Notes under the pieces: generated by a model
What the model saw: the letters and a program-made list of their open reading frames with translations, nothing else
The model's database searches: none
Told to the model about the DNA's origin: nothing
Shown here: in pieces, positions 1 through 7,827 of the stretch
How the letters are laid out: every line of letters begins with the position of its first letter
Position numbering within the stretch: the first letter of the stretch is position 1
Origin: Spirochaetales bacterium Spiro_03
Lineage (GTDB): Bacteria; Spirochaetota; Spirochaetia; Sphaerochaetales; Sphaerochaetaceae
Direction: 5' to 3'
Length of the DNA stretch: 41,332 nt
Assembly (NCBI GenBank): GCA_001603105.1
Contig: LVBE01000050.1
Coordinates: 1 to 41,332, forward strand
Program-made: the position numbers and the translations under genes

Positions 1-37
1 GCGTTCGTTCTGAGCCAGGATCAAACTCTCCGTCATA
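1..37 (-). rRNA. rrs: 16S rRNA, 5' end only
   Basis: Read on the minus strand, this stretch contains the conserved 16S start AGAGTTTGATCCTGGCTCAG followed by AACGAACGC at the window edge. The gene runs out of the window to the left, so only about 37 bases are present. The mature 5' end is placed about 8 bases before AGAGTTTG by analogy with other bacteria and is uncertain by several bases. Confidence 0.95.
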
Positions 38-44
38 TCAATCC

Positions 45-60
45 CGGTCCCGAAGGACCG
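45..60 (-). promoter_or_regulatory. UUCG-tetraloop hairpin in the 16S leader
   Basis: On the minus strand this reads CGGTCC-TTCG-GGACCG, a perfect 6-bp stem closed by the very stable cUUCGg tetraloop, about 8 bases upstream of the mature 16S end. It lies in the precursor part of the rRNA transcript and could act in processing or early folding of pre-16S; that role is inferred. The rest of 61-243 is leader with no credible gene. Confidence 0.6.
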
Positions 61-243
61 GTCTCAATTGCGTTCGTTCGCCCCAGCAATGCGACATAGC
101 AGGCTGGCCCCGCTATGCCAGAATTGACTAGGAAGCCCTCTGTGGATGCTTCCTTCTCGTAACTCTCTCTTCCCTACGCTCTATTTTCATAAATCAGTGA
201 AGCGTCTTCGCTTCTGCTCCCCCTCTCTTGGAGGCGCTCGGAC

Positions 244-273
244 AAGTTACCCGATTTGGTATCTCCGAGTCAA
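244..273 (-). promoter_or_regulatory. candidate rRNA operon promoter
   Basis: On the minus strand TTGACT (273-268) and TAACTT (249-244) are separated by 18 bases, and the sequence upstream of the -35 is rich in A/T tracts, as an UP element would be. The start would fall near 237 and give a leader of about 200 bases before 16S. The -35 is good and the -10 weak, so this is the best candidate by eye and not a certain call. Confidence 0.45.
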
Positions 274-372
274 GGCCCTTTTTGCAAAATTCGATAACAA
301 GCCGCAAAAAGCACTCTCCACCAGGCTAAAGTCTCGGCTATACAATTAATTACGTTGTACCCCCAAGAGGAG

Positions 373-402
373 TTGACACCACTTATTATTCCTTGCTATA
401 GT
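373..402 (+). promoter_or_regulatory. promoter of the tRNA-Lys/tRNA-Glu unit
   Basis: TTGACA (373-378) and TATAGT (397-402) are separated by 18 bases and end 13 bases before tRNA-Lys. This is a near-consensus sigma-70 type promoter, and it diverges from the rRNA promoter on the other strand. Confidence 0.8.
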
Positions 403-415
403 CCAATACGTCGTC

Positions 416-488
416 GGGCCGCTAGCTCAGTTGGTAGAGCAACGCCCTTTTAAGGCGTGGGTCACAGGTCCGAATCCTGTGCGGCTCA
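416..488 (+). tRNA. tRNA-Lys (anticodon TTT)
   Basis: A 73-base cloverleaf can be drawn. The acceptor arm GGGCCGC pairs with GCGGCTC (one G-U), the D arm has the usual TAGCTCAGTTGGTAGAGCA form, the anticodon loop is CTTTTAA with anticodon TTT, and the T arm is ACAGGTCCGAATCCTGT. The discriminator base is A and CCA is not encoded. It is the first gene of a two-tRNA transcript. Confidence 0.96.
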
Positions 489-523
489 TTCCGGTACAGG
501 TTTTTTACTACCTTGACCACCAT

Positions 524-595
524 GTCTCCTTCGTCTAGTGGTTAGGACAACGGGTTTTCATCCCGTCAACAGGGGTTCAATTCCCCTAGGAGATG
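524..595 (+). tRNA. tRNA-Glu (anticodon TTC)
   Basis: A 72-base cloverleaf with acceptor GTCTCCT pairing with AGGAGAT (G-U at the first pair), anticodon stem ACGGG/CCCGT, loop TTTTCAT (anticodon TTC) and T arm AGGGG-TTCAATT-CCCCT. The discriminator is G and CCA is not encoded. It follows tRNA-Lys after 35 bases and is itself followed at once by a terminator. Confidence 0.96.
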
Positions 596-598
596 CTT

Positions 599-630
599 GG
601 GGCTGTTTCGAATCGAAACAGCCCCTTTTC
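599..630 (+). terminator. Rho-independent terminator of the tRNA unit
   Basis: GGGGCTGTTTCG (599-610) and CGAAACAGCCCC (614-625) form a perfect 12-bp stem with the loop AAT, followed by TTTTCTCTCTT. It starts 4 bases after tRNA-Glu. It also shows that an upstream extension of the next gene back to 597 is not real. Confidence 0.92.
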
Positions 631-642
631 TCTCTTCCCATG

Positions 643-670
643 TTGCACGAGCGCCAAAAGCATGGATAAT
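643..670 (+). promoter_or_regulatory. candidate promoter of the M42 peptidase gene
   Basis: TTGCAC (643-648) and GATAAT (665-670) are 16 bases apart, just downstream of the tRNA terminator. The start would fall near 677, leaving a short leader that contains the AAGGAG ribosome site at 681-686. Confidence 0.5.
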
Positions 671-692
671 GAGAGAATCCAAGGAGTTCACC

Positions 693-1754
693 ATGAGCCA
701 CTATAACCGAATCAAACGTCTCTGTGATGCCAACGGCATCTCAGGCTTCGAAGATGATGTGCTTTCGATCATCAGGGATGAGGGGGCCGGACTCGGCCAC
801 TTTGAAGAGGATGCGCTGAGAAATCTCTATCTATATAGAGAAGGCAATACCGGCGATCGGCCAATAGTGCACCTCGATGCCCACACCGATGAAGTGGGTT
901 TCATGGTAAAGGCGATCAGAGACGATGGCATGCTGGAGTTCATCCCCATCGGCGGCTGGGTGACGAGCAACGTACCTGCCCATCTGGTGCGCGTCATCAC
1001 CCGCTTTGGCACCTCCATCATTGGCGTGGTAGGCAGCAAGCCGCCGCACTATGCCAGTGAGTCCGAGCGAAAACAAGCCCCTGAGTTCTCATCCTTATAT
1101 ATAGACATCGGATCTACAAGTCGCGAGGAGACGATACAGTGGGGCGTTGGCGTCGCCAGCCCCATCATCCCCGAGGCGACGCTGCAAACGATGCACAGCG
1201 GCCTATTGCTCGGCAAAGCCTTTGATTGTCGTCTTGGTTGCGCCGCCATGCTCGATGTGCTGGACCAGCTGAAGGATGAGCGCCTTTGTGTCGATGTGGT
1301 CGCCGGCTTTGCAAGCCAGGAAGAAGTTGGCCTCAGAGGAGCTGGGCTTTCAGCGAACCGCATCAAAGCCGATGTGGCCATTTGCTTTGAAGGCAGCCCT
1401 GCCGACGATACGTTTTTGCCTTCTTATCAGCAGCAAACCCGCGTAGGCTGCGGCCCGATGCTGCGCCACATCGACCGGACAATGATCACCAACCCTCGAT
1501 TCCAGCGCCTCGCCCTCGATGTGGCCGCTGAGGCAGGCATCCCTGTCCAAGAGGGGGTGCGCGAGGGAGGGGGTACCAACGCCGGGGCGATCCACCTCGC
1601 CGGCCAGGGAATCCCGACCATCGTCATCGGTATCCCGGTGCGCTACGCCCACACCCACTGGGGTGTTGCCAGCCAGAGCGACATCGACAGTTCGATCAAG
1701 CTTGCCCTGGCGATCATAGCAAAACTTGATCGCTCGCTCATCGCTTCATTTTGA
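693..1754 (+). CDS. M42 family metallopeptidase (glutamyl/deblocking aminopeptidase)
   Basis: The protein of 353 residues is a cytoplasmic di-metal aminopeptidase of family M42 (FrvX/PepA/YsdC type), which trims peptides from the N-terminus, usually as a dodecamer. The ligand and catalytic residues can be seen in order: H64 and D66 in AHTDEVGF, D178 in FDCRLGC, the E210-E211 pair in ASQEEVGLRGA, E233 in CFEGSP, and the final histidine region RYAHTHWG near 318-324. The length matches the family. The start at 693 is set by AAGGAG six bases upstream; longer starts run into the tRNA terminator. Metal and peptide preference cannot be read from the sequence. E233 stands where many members have Asp. 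Confidence 0.9.
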   Translation: MSHYNRIKRLCDANGISGFEDDVLSIIRDEGAGLGHFEEDALRNLYLYREGNTGDRPIVHLDAHTDEVGFMVKAIRDDGMLEFIPIGGWVTSNVPAHLVRVITRFGTSIIGVVGSKPPHYASESERKQAPEFSSLYIDIGSTSREETIQWGVGVASPIIPEATLQTMHSGLLLGKAFDCRLGCAAMLDVLDQLKDERLCVDVVAGFASQEEVGLRGAGLSANRIKADVAICFEGSPADDTFLPSYQQQTRVGCGPMLRHIDRTMITNPRFQRLALDVAAEAGIPVQEGVREGGGTNAGAIHLAGQGIPTIVIGIPVRYAHTHWGVASQSDIDSSIKLALAIIAKLDRSLIASF

Positions 1755-1779
1755 CAATTGAGGGGGCAAGTGTCATACT
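1751..1779 (+). promoter_or_regulatory. strong promoter of the aldehyde dehydrogenase gene, predicted leaderless
   Basis: TTGACA (1751-1756) and CATACT (1774-1779) are separated by 17 bases. The -35 overlaps the stop codon of the peptidase gene. A start seven bases after the -10 falls on 1786, the A of the next ATG, and no ribosome site lies at a useful distance from that ATG. Confidence 0.65.
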
Positions 1780-1785
1780 ACTGCT

Positions 1786-3129
1786 ATGAGCAAGAGCGAC
1801 CAGATGCGAGCATACTTTGACAGTCAGCGAACGCTGGACCTCGACTTCAGGCTTGAGCAGCTGAAGCGGCTGCGTCGCGGCATCGAAGAGCGTGAAGAAC
1901 AAATCCTCGGCGCCCTGGCCGCCGACCTGGGGAAAAGCCACTATGAGGCGTACTTCACCGAGATTGGCATCGTCTATCACGAGATCTCCTACTACCTGGC
2001 CCACCTTAGCCGGTGGGTAGGCAAGAAGCGGGTTCGCCCATCGCTTGCGTCCATTCCGTCGTGTAGCTACACCATCGCCCAGCCCCTGGGCGTAGTGTTG
2101 ATCATCAGTCCCTGGAACTACCCCTTCCAACTGTCGATCCTGCCCCTGATCAGCGCCATCGCCGCTGGCAACTGTGTGCTGCTCAAACCATCATCGCGCA
2201 GTAGCGCTACCTTTTCCGTCCTCAAGGACCTGATCACATCGCTCTATGACCCATCGTATATCTCTCTATCCAACGATCGTTCGGTCGTCGAAGAGCAGTG
2301 GGACCATATCTTCTTCACCGGAGGGACGCAAACCGGCCGCCTAATCGCCTCAAGCGCGGCCCGTCGCCTGATCCCCACGACCCTCGAGCTCGGAGGCAAA
2401 AGCCCGGCTATCGTGACCGAGAGCGCACATATCCGCCTCGCCGCACGCAAGATCATCTGGGGCAAGTGTCTCAACAGCGGACAGACCTGTGTCGCCCCCG
2501 ATTACGTACTGGTCGATGCACGACAAAAGGGATTGCTGGTAGAAGCGATGAAGAGCGAGGTGGTGGCGATGTTCGGCACCGATCCACTGAGCAGCCCAGA
2601 CCTAGCATCCATCATCGACAGCGATCACTTCAATCGCCTCATCTCACTCTTCGACGGCGGTACACTGCTCTGGGGTGGACAGATCGACCCTAAGCGCCTG
2701 CGCATCGCCCCGACCTTGATCGGAGCTGTAGACCTCACATCGCCATTGATGCAAGAGGAGATCTTCGGCCCGATTTTGCCGATCATCGAGTTCCACGACT
2801 TCGATGAAGCCCTCGCCTTCGTAAAAGCTCGAGCCCATCCACTGGCCGCATACCTCTTTTCGGGTGATGTACACCAGCAGCGGCGTTTTGAGCGGGAACT
2901 CTCCTTTGGTGGGGGATGCATCAACGACGTGGTGGTCCACCTCTCCAACTCTCGCCTACCCTTCGGTGGCGTCGGTGAAAGCGGGATGGGCTCCTACCAC
3001 GGCAAAGCGGGCTTTCTGGCCTTCAGCCACACCAAGGCGATCGTCAAAGGCTCTTCTATCATCGATATCCCGGTGCGGTATGCACCCTTTCCCAACGCCC
3101 TTGGCGTGTTGAAGAAAATCTTGCGCTAG
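1786..3129 (+). CDS. NAD(P)-dependent aldehyde dehydrogenase, class 3-like
   Basis: The 447-residue protein oxidises aldehydes to carboxylic acids through a thiohemiacetal on a cysteine. Landmarks are the SPWNYPF motif (N111, oxyanion), the cofactor turn FFTGGTQTGR near 177-186, the general base E201 in LELGGKSP and the catalytic C235 in NSGQTC, then EEIFGP and LPFGGVGESGMG near the C-terminus. The short length, with no N-terminal extension, fits the ALDH3/long-chain aldehyde branch. The substrate is unknown. Start ATG 1786 coincides with the predicted transcription start. The TPR-like gene follows after 14 bases and is probably cotranscribed. Confidence 0.9.
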   Translation: MSKSDQMRAYFDSQRTLDLDFRLEQLKRLRRGIEEREEQILGALAADLGKSHYEAYFTEIGIVYHEISYYLAHLSRWVGKKRVRPSLASIPSCSYTIAQPLGVVLIISPWNYPFQLSILPLISAIAAGNCVLLKPSSRSSATFSVLKDLITSLYDPSYISLSNDRSVVEEQWDHIFFTGGTQTGRLIASSAARRLIPTTLELGGKSPAIVTESAHIRLAARKIIWGKCLNSGQTCVAPDYVLVDARQKGLLVEAMKSEVVAMFGTDPLSSPDLASIIDSDHFNRLISLFDGGTLLWGGQIDPKRLRIAPTLIGAVDLTSPLMQEEIFGPILPIIEFHDFDEALAFVKARAHPLAAYLFSGDVHQQRRFERELSFGGGCINDVVVHLSNSRLPFGGVGESGMGSYHGKAGFLAFSHTKAIVKGSSIIDIPVRYAPFPNALGVLKKILR

Positions 3130-3143
3130 TATGGAGGAGCTCT

Positions 3144-4043
3144 ATGCTTCGGAACATTCTTGTAGTCATCTGTATAGTCGCCTTGGCCAGCGCTTCGGCC
3201 AGTGCAGCCTTCGATCCAACACAGGCTGACCACCTCTTCGATACCGACCAATTCATCCAAGCGCGGCTTTTGCTGCTCTCAGAGCTAAAGGAAGCAACAT
3301 CAGCGAAGGAAGAGAGCGCCATCCTCTGGCGCCTTGCCCGGGTGATGGTCTCCATCGGAGATGACCTGGACAAAAAGGACAAGGATGGGCGCTTTGCCGC
3401 CTATGAAGAGGGCGAGTCATACGCCCTACGCTCGATCGACCTTGCACCAAGCAGCGAAGGTTACCTGTGGAAGGCATCCAACATCGGACGATGGGGGCAG
3501 ACCAAAGGGCCGTTGAACGCCTTGGGCAAGGCCAAGGGGATGCTTGAGGACCTGACTGTCATCGTCAATGATTTTGGCACCCTCGACTCGACCGAGACGT
3601 GGTACGTGCTCAGTGCCCTGTACAATGAGCTGCCGGCGGTGATCTCATTTGGCAACAACGACTGGGCGATCAGCTACGGGCGCAAATCTCTTGAGCATAT
3701 TCCTTCTCACCTGCTCTACCCCGGCCACTACCAGAAGGTTGCCGAAGCGCTCTGGGCGCGCAACTGGAGTGCCTCAAAGCGTGCCAAGGAGCTGAAGAAG
3801 ATGCAGAAGAACTGGGAGAAGGCGACGACCAACCTTGAGCAGTACCGCTACTACGAAGGCAAGGATGGTGGGGCCAACACCCCCTTCTACTCCTCGGTCC
3901 CCCTCGCTGCGATGAGCGATCGCCAGGAGGCGGAGATGCTGCTCTCCTACATCCTTGCCAAGGGAGCTGTCTTCAAGCCGCTGAAGCGAGCCGATGAACG
4001 TGACCTCGCTGAAATCGAGGCGCTTCGTACCACCATGCGCTAA
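3144..4043 (+). CDS. exported TPR-like protein, RMDN-type helical repeats
   Basis: The protein has 299 residues. Residues 1-21 form a signal peptide (MLRN, a hydrophobic core, then ASA|AF); there is no lipobox at the right distance, so it is probably periplasmic. The rest is helical. The stretch ILWRLARVMVSIGDDL followed by a paired YALRSIDLAPSSEGYLWKA helix resembles the tetratricopeptide domain of the RMDN (regulator of microtubule dynamics) family, which also occurs in bacteria. That assignment is from memory of the pattern and is tentative. GGAGGAG lies just before ATG 3144. It follows the aldehyde dehydrogenase closely and has no known function; it would serve as a binding scaffold. Confidence 0.6.
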   Translation: MLRNILVVICIVALASASASAAFDPTQADHLFDTDQFIQARLLLLSELKEATSAKEESAILWRLARVMVSIGDDLDKKDKDGRFAAYEEGESYALRSIDLAPSSEGYLWKASNIGRWGQTKGPLNALGKAKGMLEDLTVIVNDFGTLDSTETWYVLSALYNELPAVISFGNNDWAISYGRKSLEHIPSHLLYPGHYQKVAEALWARNWSASKRAKELKKMQKNWEKATTNLEQYRYYEGKDGGANTPFYSSVPLAAMSDRQEAEMLLSYILAKGAVFKPLKRADERDLAEIEALRTTMR

Positions 4044-4076
4044 CACTCATCCACCAAGGAACGAATAGCGGCGATT

Positions 4077-4106
4077 TTGGTTCTCAAATCTGCTCCGTTG
4101 TTCTAA
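4077..4106 (+). promoter_or_regulatory. candidate promoter of the CLC transporter gene
   Basis: TTGGTT (4077-4082) and TTCTAA (4101-4106) are separated by 18 bases. The transcript would start near 4113, leaving almost no leader before ATG 4117. Both boxes are imperfect. No fluoride riboswitch fold was found in 4044-4107. Confidence 0.4.
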
Positions 4107-4116
4107 GATGGGTGGT

Positions 4117-5397
4117 ATGGCTACTTCGTGGAAAGAACATATCAGAGAGACGCTCGGCTGGACAAGCCGAGCACTCGTAGTCGGTCTGCTCACCGGACCT
4201 GTGATCACCTTGCTCGCTGCGATGATCACTGCCGCAAGCCAAACCCGTCACGCCAATCCGTGGCTGATCCTCACCATCCCCATCGGGGCAGTATTCACCA
4301 CCTACCTCTTCTATACTCTCGGACCGCACCTACAGCAAGGCAGCATCCGTATCATGAGCCTGATCGCAAAGAGCGAGAATGAAATCGATCAGGCACGTCT
4401 GCGAACCTTTACCGAAGATGTCGCCAATGAAGAAAAACCGATCTCCACGACCCTAGCTCCCCTGTTGATGATCACCACCTTCATCACCCATCTCGTCGGG
4501 GCATCCGGCGGCAAAGAGGGTGTCGGGGTTCAGGTAGGCAGCTCGATCGCCTCATACGTCGGAGAGGCGGAGAGCCGGCTGCGCAGGCGCTCTTTTGGCC
4601 TGCACCACCAAGGCTTATACTTGATCAGCGGTGCTTCTGCGGGCTTTGGTGCGCTCTTCAACGCTCCGGTGGCCGGAGTGCTCTTCGGCCTGCAGTTTAC
4701 CAATCCGCGAATCAACCGCATCGATGCCTTCCTTCCCGCCCTCGTCGCCTCCTATACGGCAACATTCGTCTCCCAGAAGCTGAACATTCCCATCATTGAG
4801 ACTGCACTGTGCGATGCACTCCCCTTCACCCTCTCCAACATCCTGCTCGTCCTTGTCGTCTCAATTATCTTTGGCCTCATCTCCCGCCTCTTCTGTACGT
4901 CTATCCACCACGTGCGCCATCTAGTGGCAACGCTTACGCCCAACCCCTACCTTCGCGCGCTCTTCTCCTCGACGCTCCTCTTGGCTGCCTCATTGGCTAT
5001 CTATCTGGCCACCGGCTCCTTTGAATACAATGGCCTATCCACCCACCTCATCAAAGCGGCAGGGTTGGGCACAACCGGGGCGCTTGGTCCCCTGTTCAAG
5101 CTCATACTCACCATCCTGACCATCGCCAGTGGGTTCATTGGAGGAGAGGTGGTGCCGATCCTCGTTATCGGAGCGACGACCGGCTCTCTATTGGCTACGA
5201 CCTTTGGCGCTTCTACGGCAACCATGGCGATGCTTGGAGCGGTTGGTATGCTCAGCGGTGCGACCAAGCTTCCCCTTGCCTGCTTTGCCCTCGGCCTCGA
5301 GCTCTTTGGCTTCACCAGCCCCTCGATGCTCTTCTTTGCCTGTGCAGTCAGCTACTTCATCAGCGGTCCTGCCTCCATCTACAAAGCCGAGGCGTAG
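4117..5397 (+). CDS. CLC-family anion transporter, likely CLC(F) fluoride/proton antiporter
   Basis: This inner-membrane protein of 426 residues (429 from ATG 4108) has about ten hydrophobic segments and CLC signatures. THLVGASGGKEGVGVQVG contains the gating/proton glutamate (E134), GASAGFGALFNAPVAGVLFGLQF is the second pore motif, and GGEVVPILVIGATTG the third. The form G(K/R)EG followed by a small residue and VQ, preceded by LAPLLMITTFITHL, is what I recall for the fluoride-exporting CLC(F) branch; chloride EriC proteins have GREGP. Fluoride selectivity is therefore likely but inferred. No ribosome site precedes either ATG; 4117 is chosen because the predicted transcript starts near 4113. 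Confidence 0.8.
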   Translation: MATSWKEHIRETLGWTSRALVVGLLTGPVITLLAAMITAASQTRHANPWLILTIPIGAVFTTYLFYTLGPHLQQGSIRIMSLIAKSENEIDQARLRTFTEDVANEEKPISTTLAPLLMITTFITHLVGASGGKEGVGVQVGSSIASYVGEAESRLRRRSFGLHHQGLYLISGASAGFGALFNAPVAGVLFGLQFTNPRINRIDAFLPALVASYTATFVSQKLNIPIIETALCDALPFTLSNILLVLVVSIIFGLISRLFCTSIHHVRHLVATLTPNPYLRALFSSTLLLAASLAIYLATGSFEYNGLSTHLIKAAGLGTTGALGPLFKLILTILTIASGFIGGEVVPILVIGATTGSLLATTFGASTATMAMLGAVGMLSGATKLPLACFALGLELFGFTSPSMLFFACAVSYFISGPASIYKAEA

Positions 5398-5411
5398 CAG
5401 TGCTATTGGCC

Positions 5412-5441
5412 TTGACAGTGGATGGGTGTTTTCTCTATTAT
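5412..5441 (+). promoter_or_regulatory. promoter of the metal ATPase gene
   Basis: TTGACA (5412-5417) and TATTAT (5436-5441) are separated by 18 bases, a strong promoter about 40 bases before the start codon. Its -10 lies inside the inverted repeat described next. Confidence 0.8.
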
Positions 5442-5463
5442 ATGAATACATCATCATATAATG
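5436..5463. promoter_or_regulatory. palindromic operator over the metal ATPase promoter
   Basis: TATTATATGA (5436-5445) and TCATATAATG (5454-5463) are inverted repeats matching at 9 of 10 positions around an 8-base spacer. The left arm covers the -10 and the right arm the early transcript, so bound protein would block transcription. The ATATGA-N8-TCATAT core resembles sites of ArsR/SmtB-type metal sensors (CadC, CzrA, SmtB). No such regulator gene is in the window, so it would act in trans. Confidence 0.7.
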
Positions 5464-5480
5464 ATATATAGGAGCCCATC

Positions 5481-7775
5481 ATGACCAAGACCCGTAGCTG
5501 GAGCGTAGAGAATCTCGATTGCGCCTCATGTGCCAATGAGCTAGAGCATGCGCTCTCGCGCCATGCGGGAGTCGCCTCCGCTACGATGAACTACCTAGGC
5601 AAAACATTGACGGTCGAAAGTGCGAACGCTGAGGCCGAAGCCTTCTGGCTCGGTGTCGAAGCGGCAGCACGGCGTGCTGAGCCGACGATCATGCTCACCA
5701 CCAAAGAGCAGGACAAGAGCGAGCGCACCTACTCGTTCAGCGGCCTCGATTGCCCTTCGTGTGCCCTTGAAATCGAGACCTTGCTCTCCAAAAGCGCCGA
5801 CGTAGCAAGTGCGCACGTCAATTACGGGGCCAAGACCATCCGTATCCGAAGCGTTGAGGCACAGGGTGATGAGTTCTTTGACCGCCTCATCGAACAAGCC
5901 CAAGCCGTTGAGCCGACATTGCGCGTCAGTGCGTATGCGAAAGCTGATACACGGTCCCCGTTTCTGCAGGTCCGTCTCGTTCGCATCGTCGCCGCACTGC
6001 TCTTCTTTGCCAGTGCGTTCTTCTTCGACCAGCCGCTGCTCTTCATCGCCAGCTACGTGATCGCAGGCTACGATGTCATCTACAAGGCGCTACGGAACCT
6101 TTTTGGCGGCAAGCTCTTTGATGAGTATTTTTTGATGAGTGTGGCTACCCTTGGAGCCTTGCTCATCGGAGAGCGTTCAGAGGCAAGCGCCGTCATGCTC
6201 TTCTACCTCATCGGTGAATACTTTCAGGAGAGCGCGGTCATCCAGAGTCGCCGCTCGGTCCTCGCGGCTTTGGCTCTGAAGGTCGACGAGGCACGTCTCA
6301 TCGACGGGGAGACGACCCGTCTTGTCCAAAGCGAGCAGGTTGCACCAGGGTCGGTCATCAGGGTATTGGCCGGAGAGAAGATCCCGTTGGACGGGATCAT
6401 CGTACGCGGGGTAAGCGAGCTTGATATGAAGAGCCTGACCGGCGAGTCCCTTCCCCAGTACAAAGGCCCAAACGATGAGGTGTTCAGCTCCTCGCTCAAC
6501 CTCTCCGGGACGCTGGATATCCGCACCACCAAAGCCTTTGAAGATTCGACGGCCACCAAGATCCTGCACCTAGTTGAGGAGTCCACAGCCAAGAAAGCTC
6601 AGAGTGAACGATTCATCACCACCTTTGCCCGATACTATACCCCTGTTGTCGTAGCCATGGCGTTGACCTTGGCGCTCGTCGGTGGGCTCGTCACTGGTCT
6701 ATGGCAGACTTGGGTCTACCGCGCCCTGGTCTTCTTGGTCGTCTCCTGTCCATGTGCCTTGGTCATCAGCGTCCCGCTTTCATACTTTGCTGGCATCGGA
6801 GTCAGTGCCCGAGGTGGCATCATCGTCAAGGGAGGCAACTACCTTGAGACGCTACGCCGCCTCGATGCAGTGGTCTTTGACAAGACCGGTACGCTGACTA
6901 GCGGTTCTTTCAGTATCGGCAGTAGCCTGATCGACGACACATCTGCCTATGATGAGGCGTATCTTAGTGCCCTCATCGCCTCCTTGGAGCGGATGAGTAC
7001 CCACCCCTTGGCCAAGGCTTTCGCTACCCTTCAGGCTCCCTACCACGCCAGCGATGTCACCGAGATCGCCGGCAAGGGATTGGTCGGTACCGTCGACGGG
7101 CACCGTCTCGCCGCCGGAAACGCCGCACTCTTTGCCCAAGAGGAGATCGAGATCTCTGATCGCATCGCCCTTGGCGCGACGATCATGCTGGCCGTCGATA
7201 AAGTCCACCTTGCCTCCTTCATCCTCGTCGATGAACCCCGCCCACAGGCAAAGGCCCTGATCGATACACTCAGAGCCCAAGGCACCTCCCACTTGGTGAT
7301 GATCAGCGGCGACAGCGAAGAGAATGCAACAGCTGTGGCAACCCAACTGGGCCTAGACGAGGTACATGCCGCACTCTTGCCCCACCAAAAGCAAGAGGAG
7401 GTGCTGCGCCTCGCCACCCAGTGGCCGAACCTCGCCTTCATCGGTGATGGCATCAATGACGCCCCAAGCCTTGCAGCCAGCAAGGTCGGCATCTCACTGG
7501 GCTCAGGTGCCAGTGACCTTGCCATCGAGAGCGCCGATGTAGTGATCCTCAGCGAAGATCTCAGCCAGGTAAGCGCTTTGATCTCCATCGCCCGCAAGAC
7601 CGGACAGATCGTGCGCCAAAACATCGCCCTGGCTTTGTCGGTCAAAGCCTTCGCCCTCCTCTTTGGAGCCCTTGGCTTGGCATCGATGTGGATCGCTGTC
7701 ATCGCCGATACCGGTGTGACCATCCTCGCCGTTCTCAATGCGCTGCGGGTTTTGCTGATGCGCCCCTCTCGTTGA
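5481..7775 (+). CDS. P1B-type ATPase exporting Zn2+/Cd2+/Pb2+ (ZntA/CadA type)
   Basis: This 764-residue inner-membrane pump uses ATP to expel divalent heavy metals. Two N-terminal heavy-metal-binding domains carry CxxC (C14/C17 and C91/C94). The transport motif CPC is at 423-425, the phosphorylated DKTGTLT starts at D467, and GDGINDAP lies near 655. The last membrane segments have NIALALSVKAF and DTGVTILAVLNALR; the Lys and Asp are typical of the P1B-2 subgroup for Zn/Cd/Pb and differ from copper pumps. Translation starts at ATG 5481 after AGGAG. The upstream palindrome suggests derepression by metal. It is a single-gene transcript. Confidence 0.93.
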   Translation: MTKTRSWSVENLDCASCANELEHALSRHAGVASATMNYLGKTLTVESANAEAEAFWLGVEAAARRAEPTIMLTTKEQDKSERTYSFSGLDCPSCALEIETLLSKSADVASAHVNYGAKTIRIRSVEAQGDEFFDRLIEQAQAVEPTLRVSAYAKADTRSPFLQVRLVRIVAALLFFASAFFFDQPLLFIASYVIAGYDVIYKALRNLFGGKLFDEYFLMSVATLGALLIGERSEASAVMLFYLIGEYFQESAVIQSRRSVLAALALKVDEARLIDGETTRLVQSEQVAPGSVIRVLAGEKIPLDGIIVRGVSELDMKSLTGESLPQYKGPNDEVFSSSLNLSGTLDIRTTKAFEDSTATKILHLVEESTAKKAQSERFITTFARYYTPVVVAMALTLALVGGLVTGLWQTWVYRALVFLVVSCPCALVISVPLSYFAGIGVSARGGIIVKGGNYLETLRRLDAVVFDKTGTLTSGSFSIGSSLIDDTSAYDEAYLSALIASLERMSTHPLAKAFATLQAPYHASDVTEIAGKGLVGTVDGHRLAAGNAALFAQEEIEISDRIALGATIMLAVDKVHLASFILVDEPRPQAKALIDTLRAQGTSHLVMISGDSEENATAVATQLGLDEVHAALLPHQKQEEVLRLATQWPNLAFIGDGINDAPSLAASKVGISLGSGASDLAIESADVVILSEDLSQVSALISIARKTGQIVRQNIALALSVKAFALLFGALGLASMWIAVIADTGVTILAVLNALRVLLMRPSR

Positions 7776-7827
7776 TATTCGATGGTGGGTATGGTACGCT
7801 TGCCCCGATTGACGAAGGATAGTTGCA

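Noticed and set aside
61-243. boxA-type antitermination site in the rRNA leader
   Set aside because: No TGCTCTTTA-like sequence was found on the minus strand.
146-349. Small open reading frame in the 16S leader region
   Set aside because: It runs antisense through the rRNA leader and promoter, has no ribosome site and shows no family pattern.
597-692. Longer N-terminus of the M42 peptidase from 597
   Set aside because: It begins in the stem of the tRNA terminator and adds residues not seen in the family; AAGGAG marks ATG 693.
4044-4116. Fluoride riboswitch before the CLC gene
   Set aside because: The short gap lacks the conserved crcB-type pseudoknot elements that I can recall; only a weak promoter is seen.
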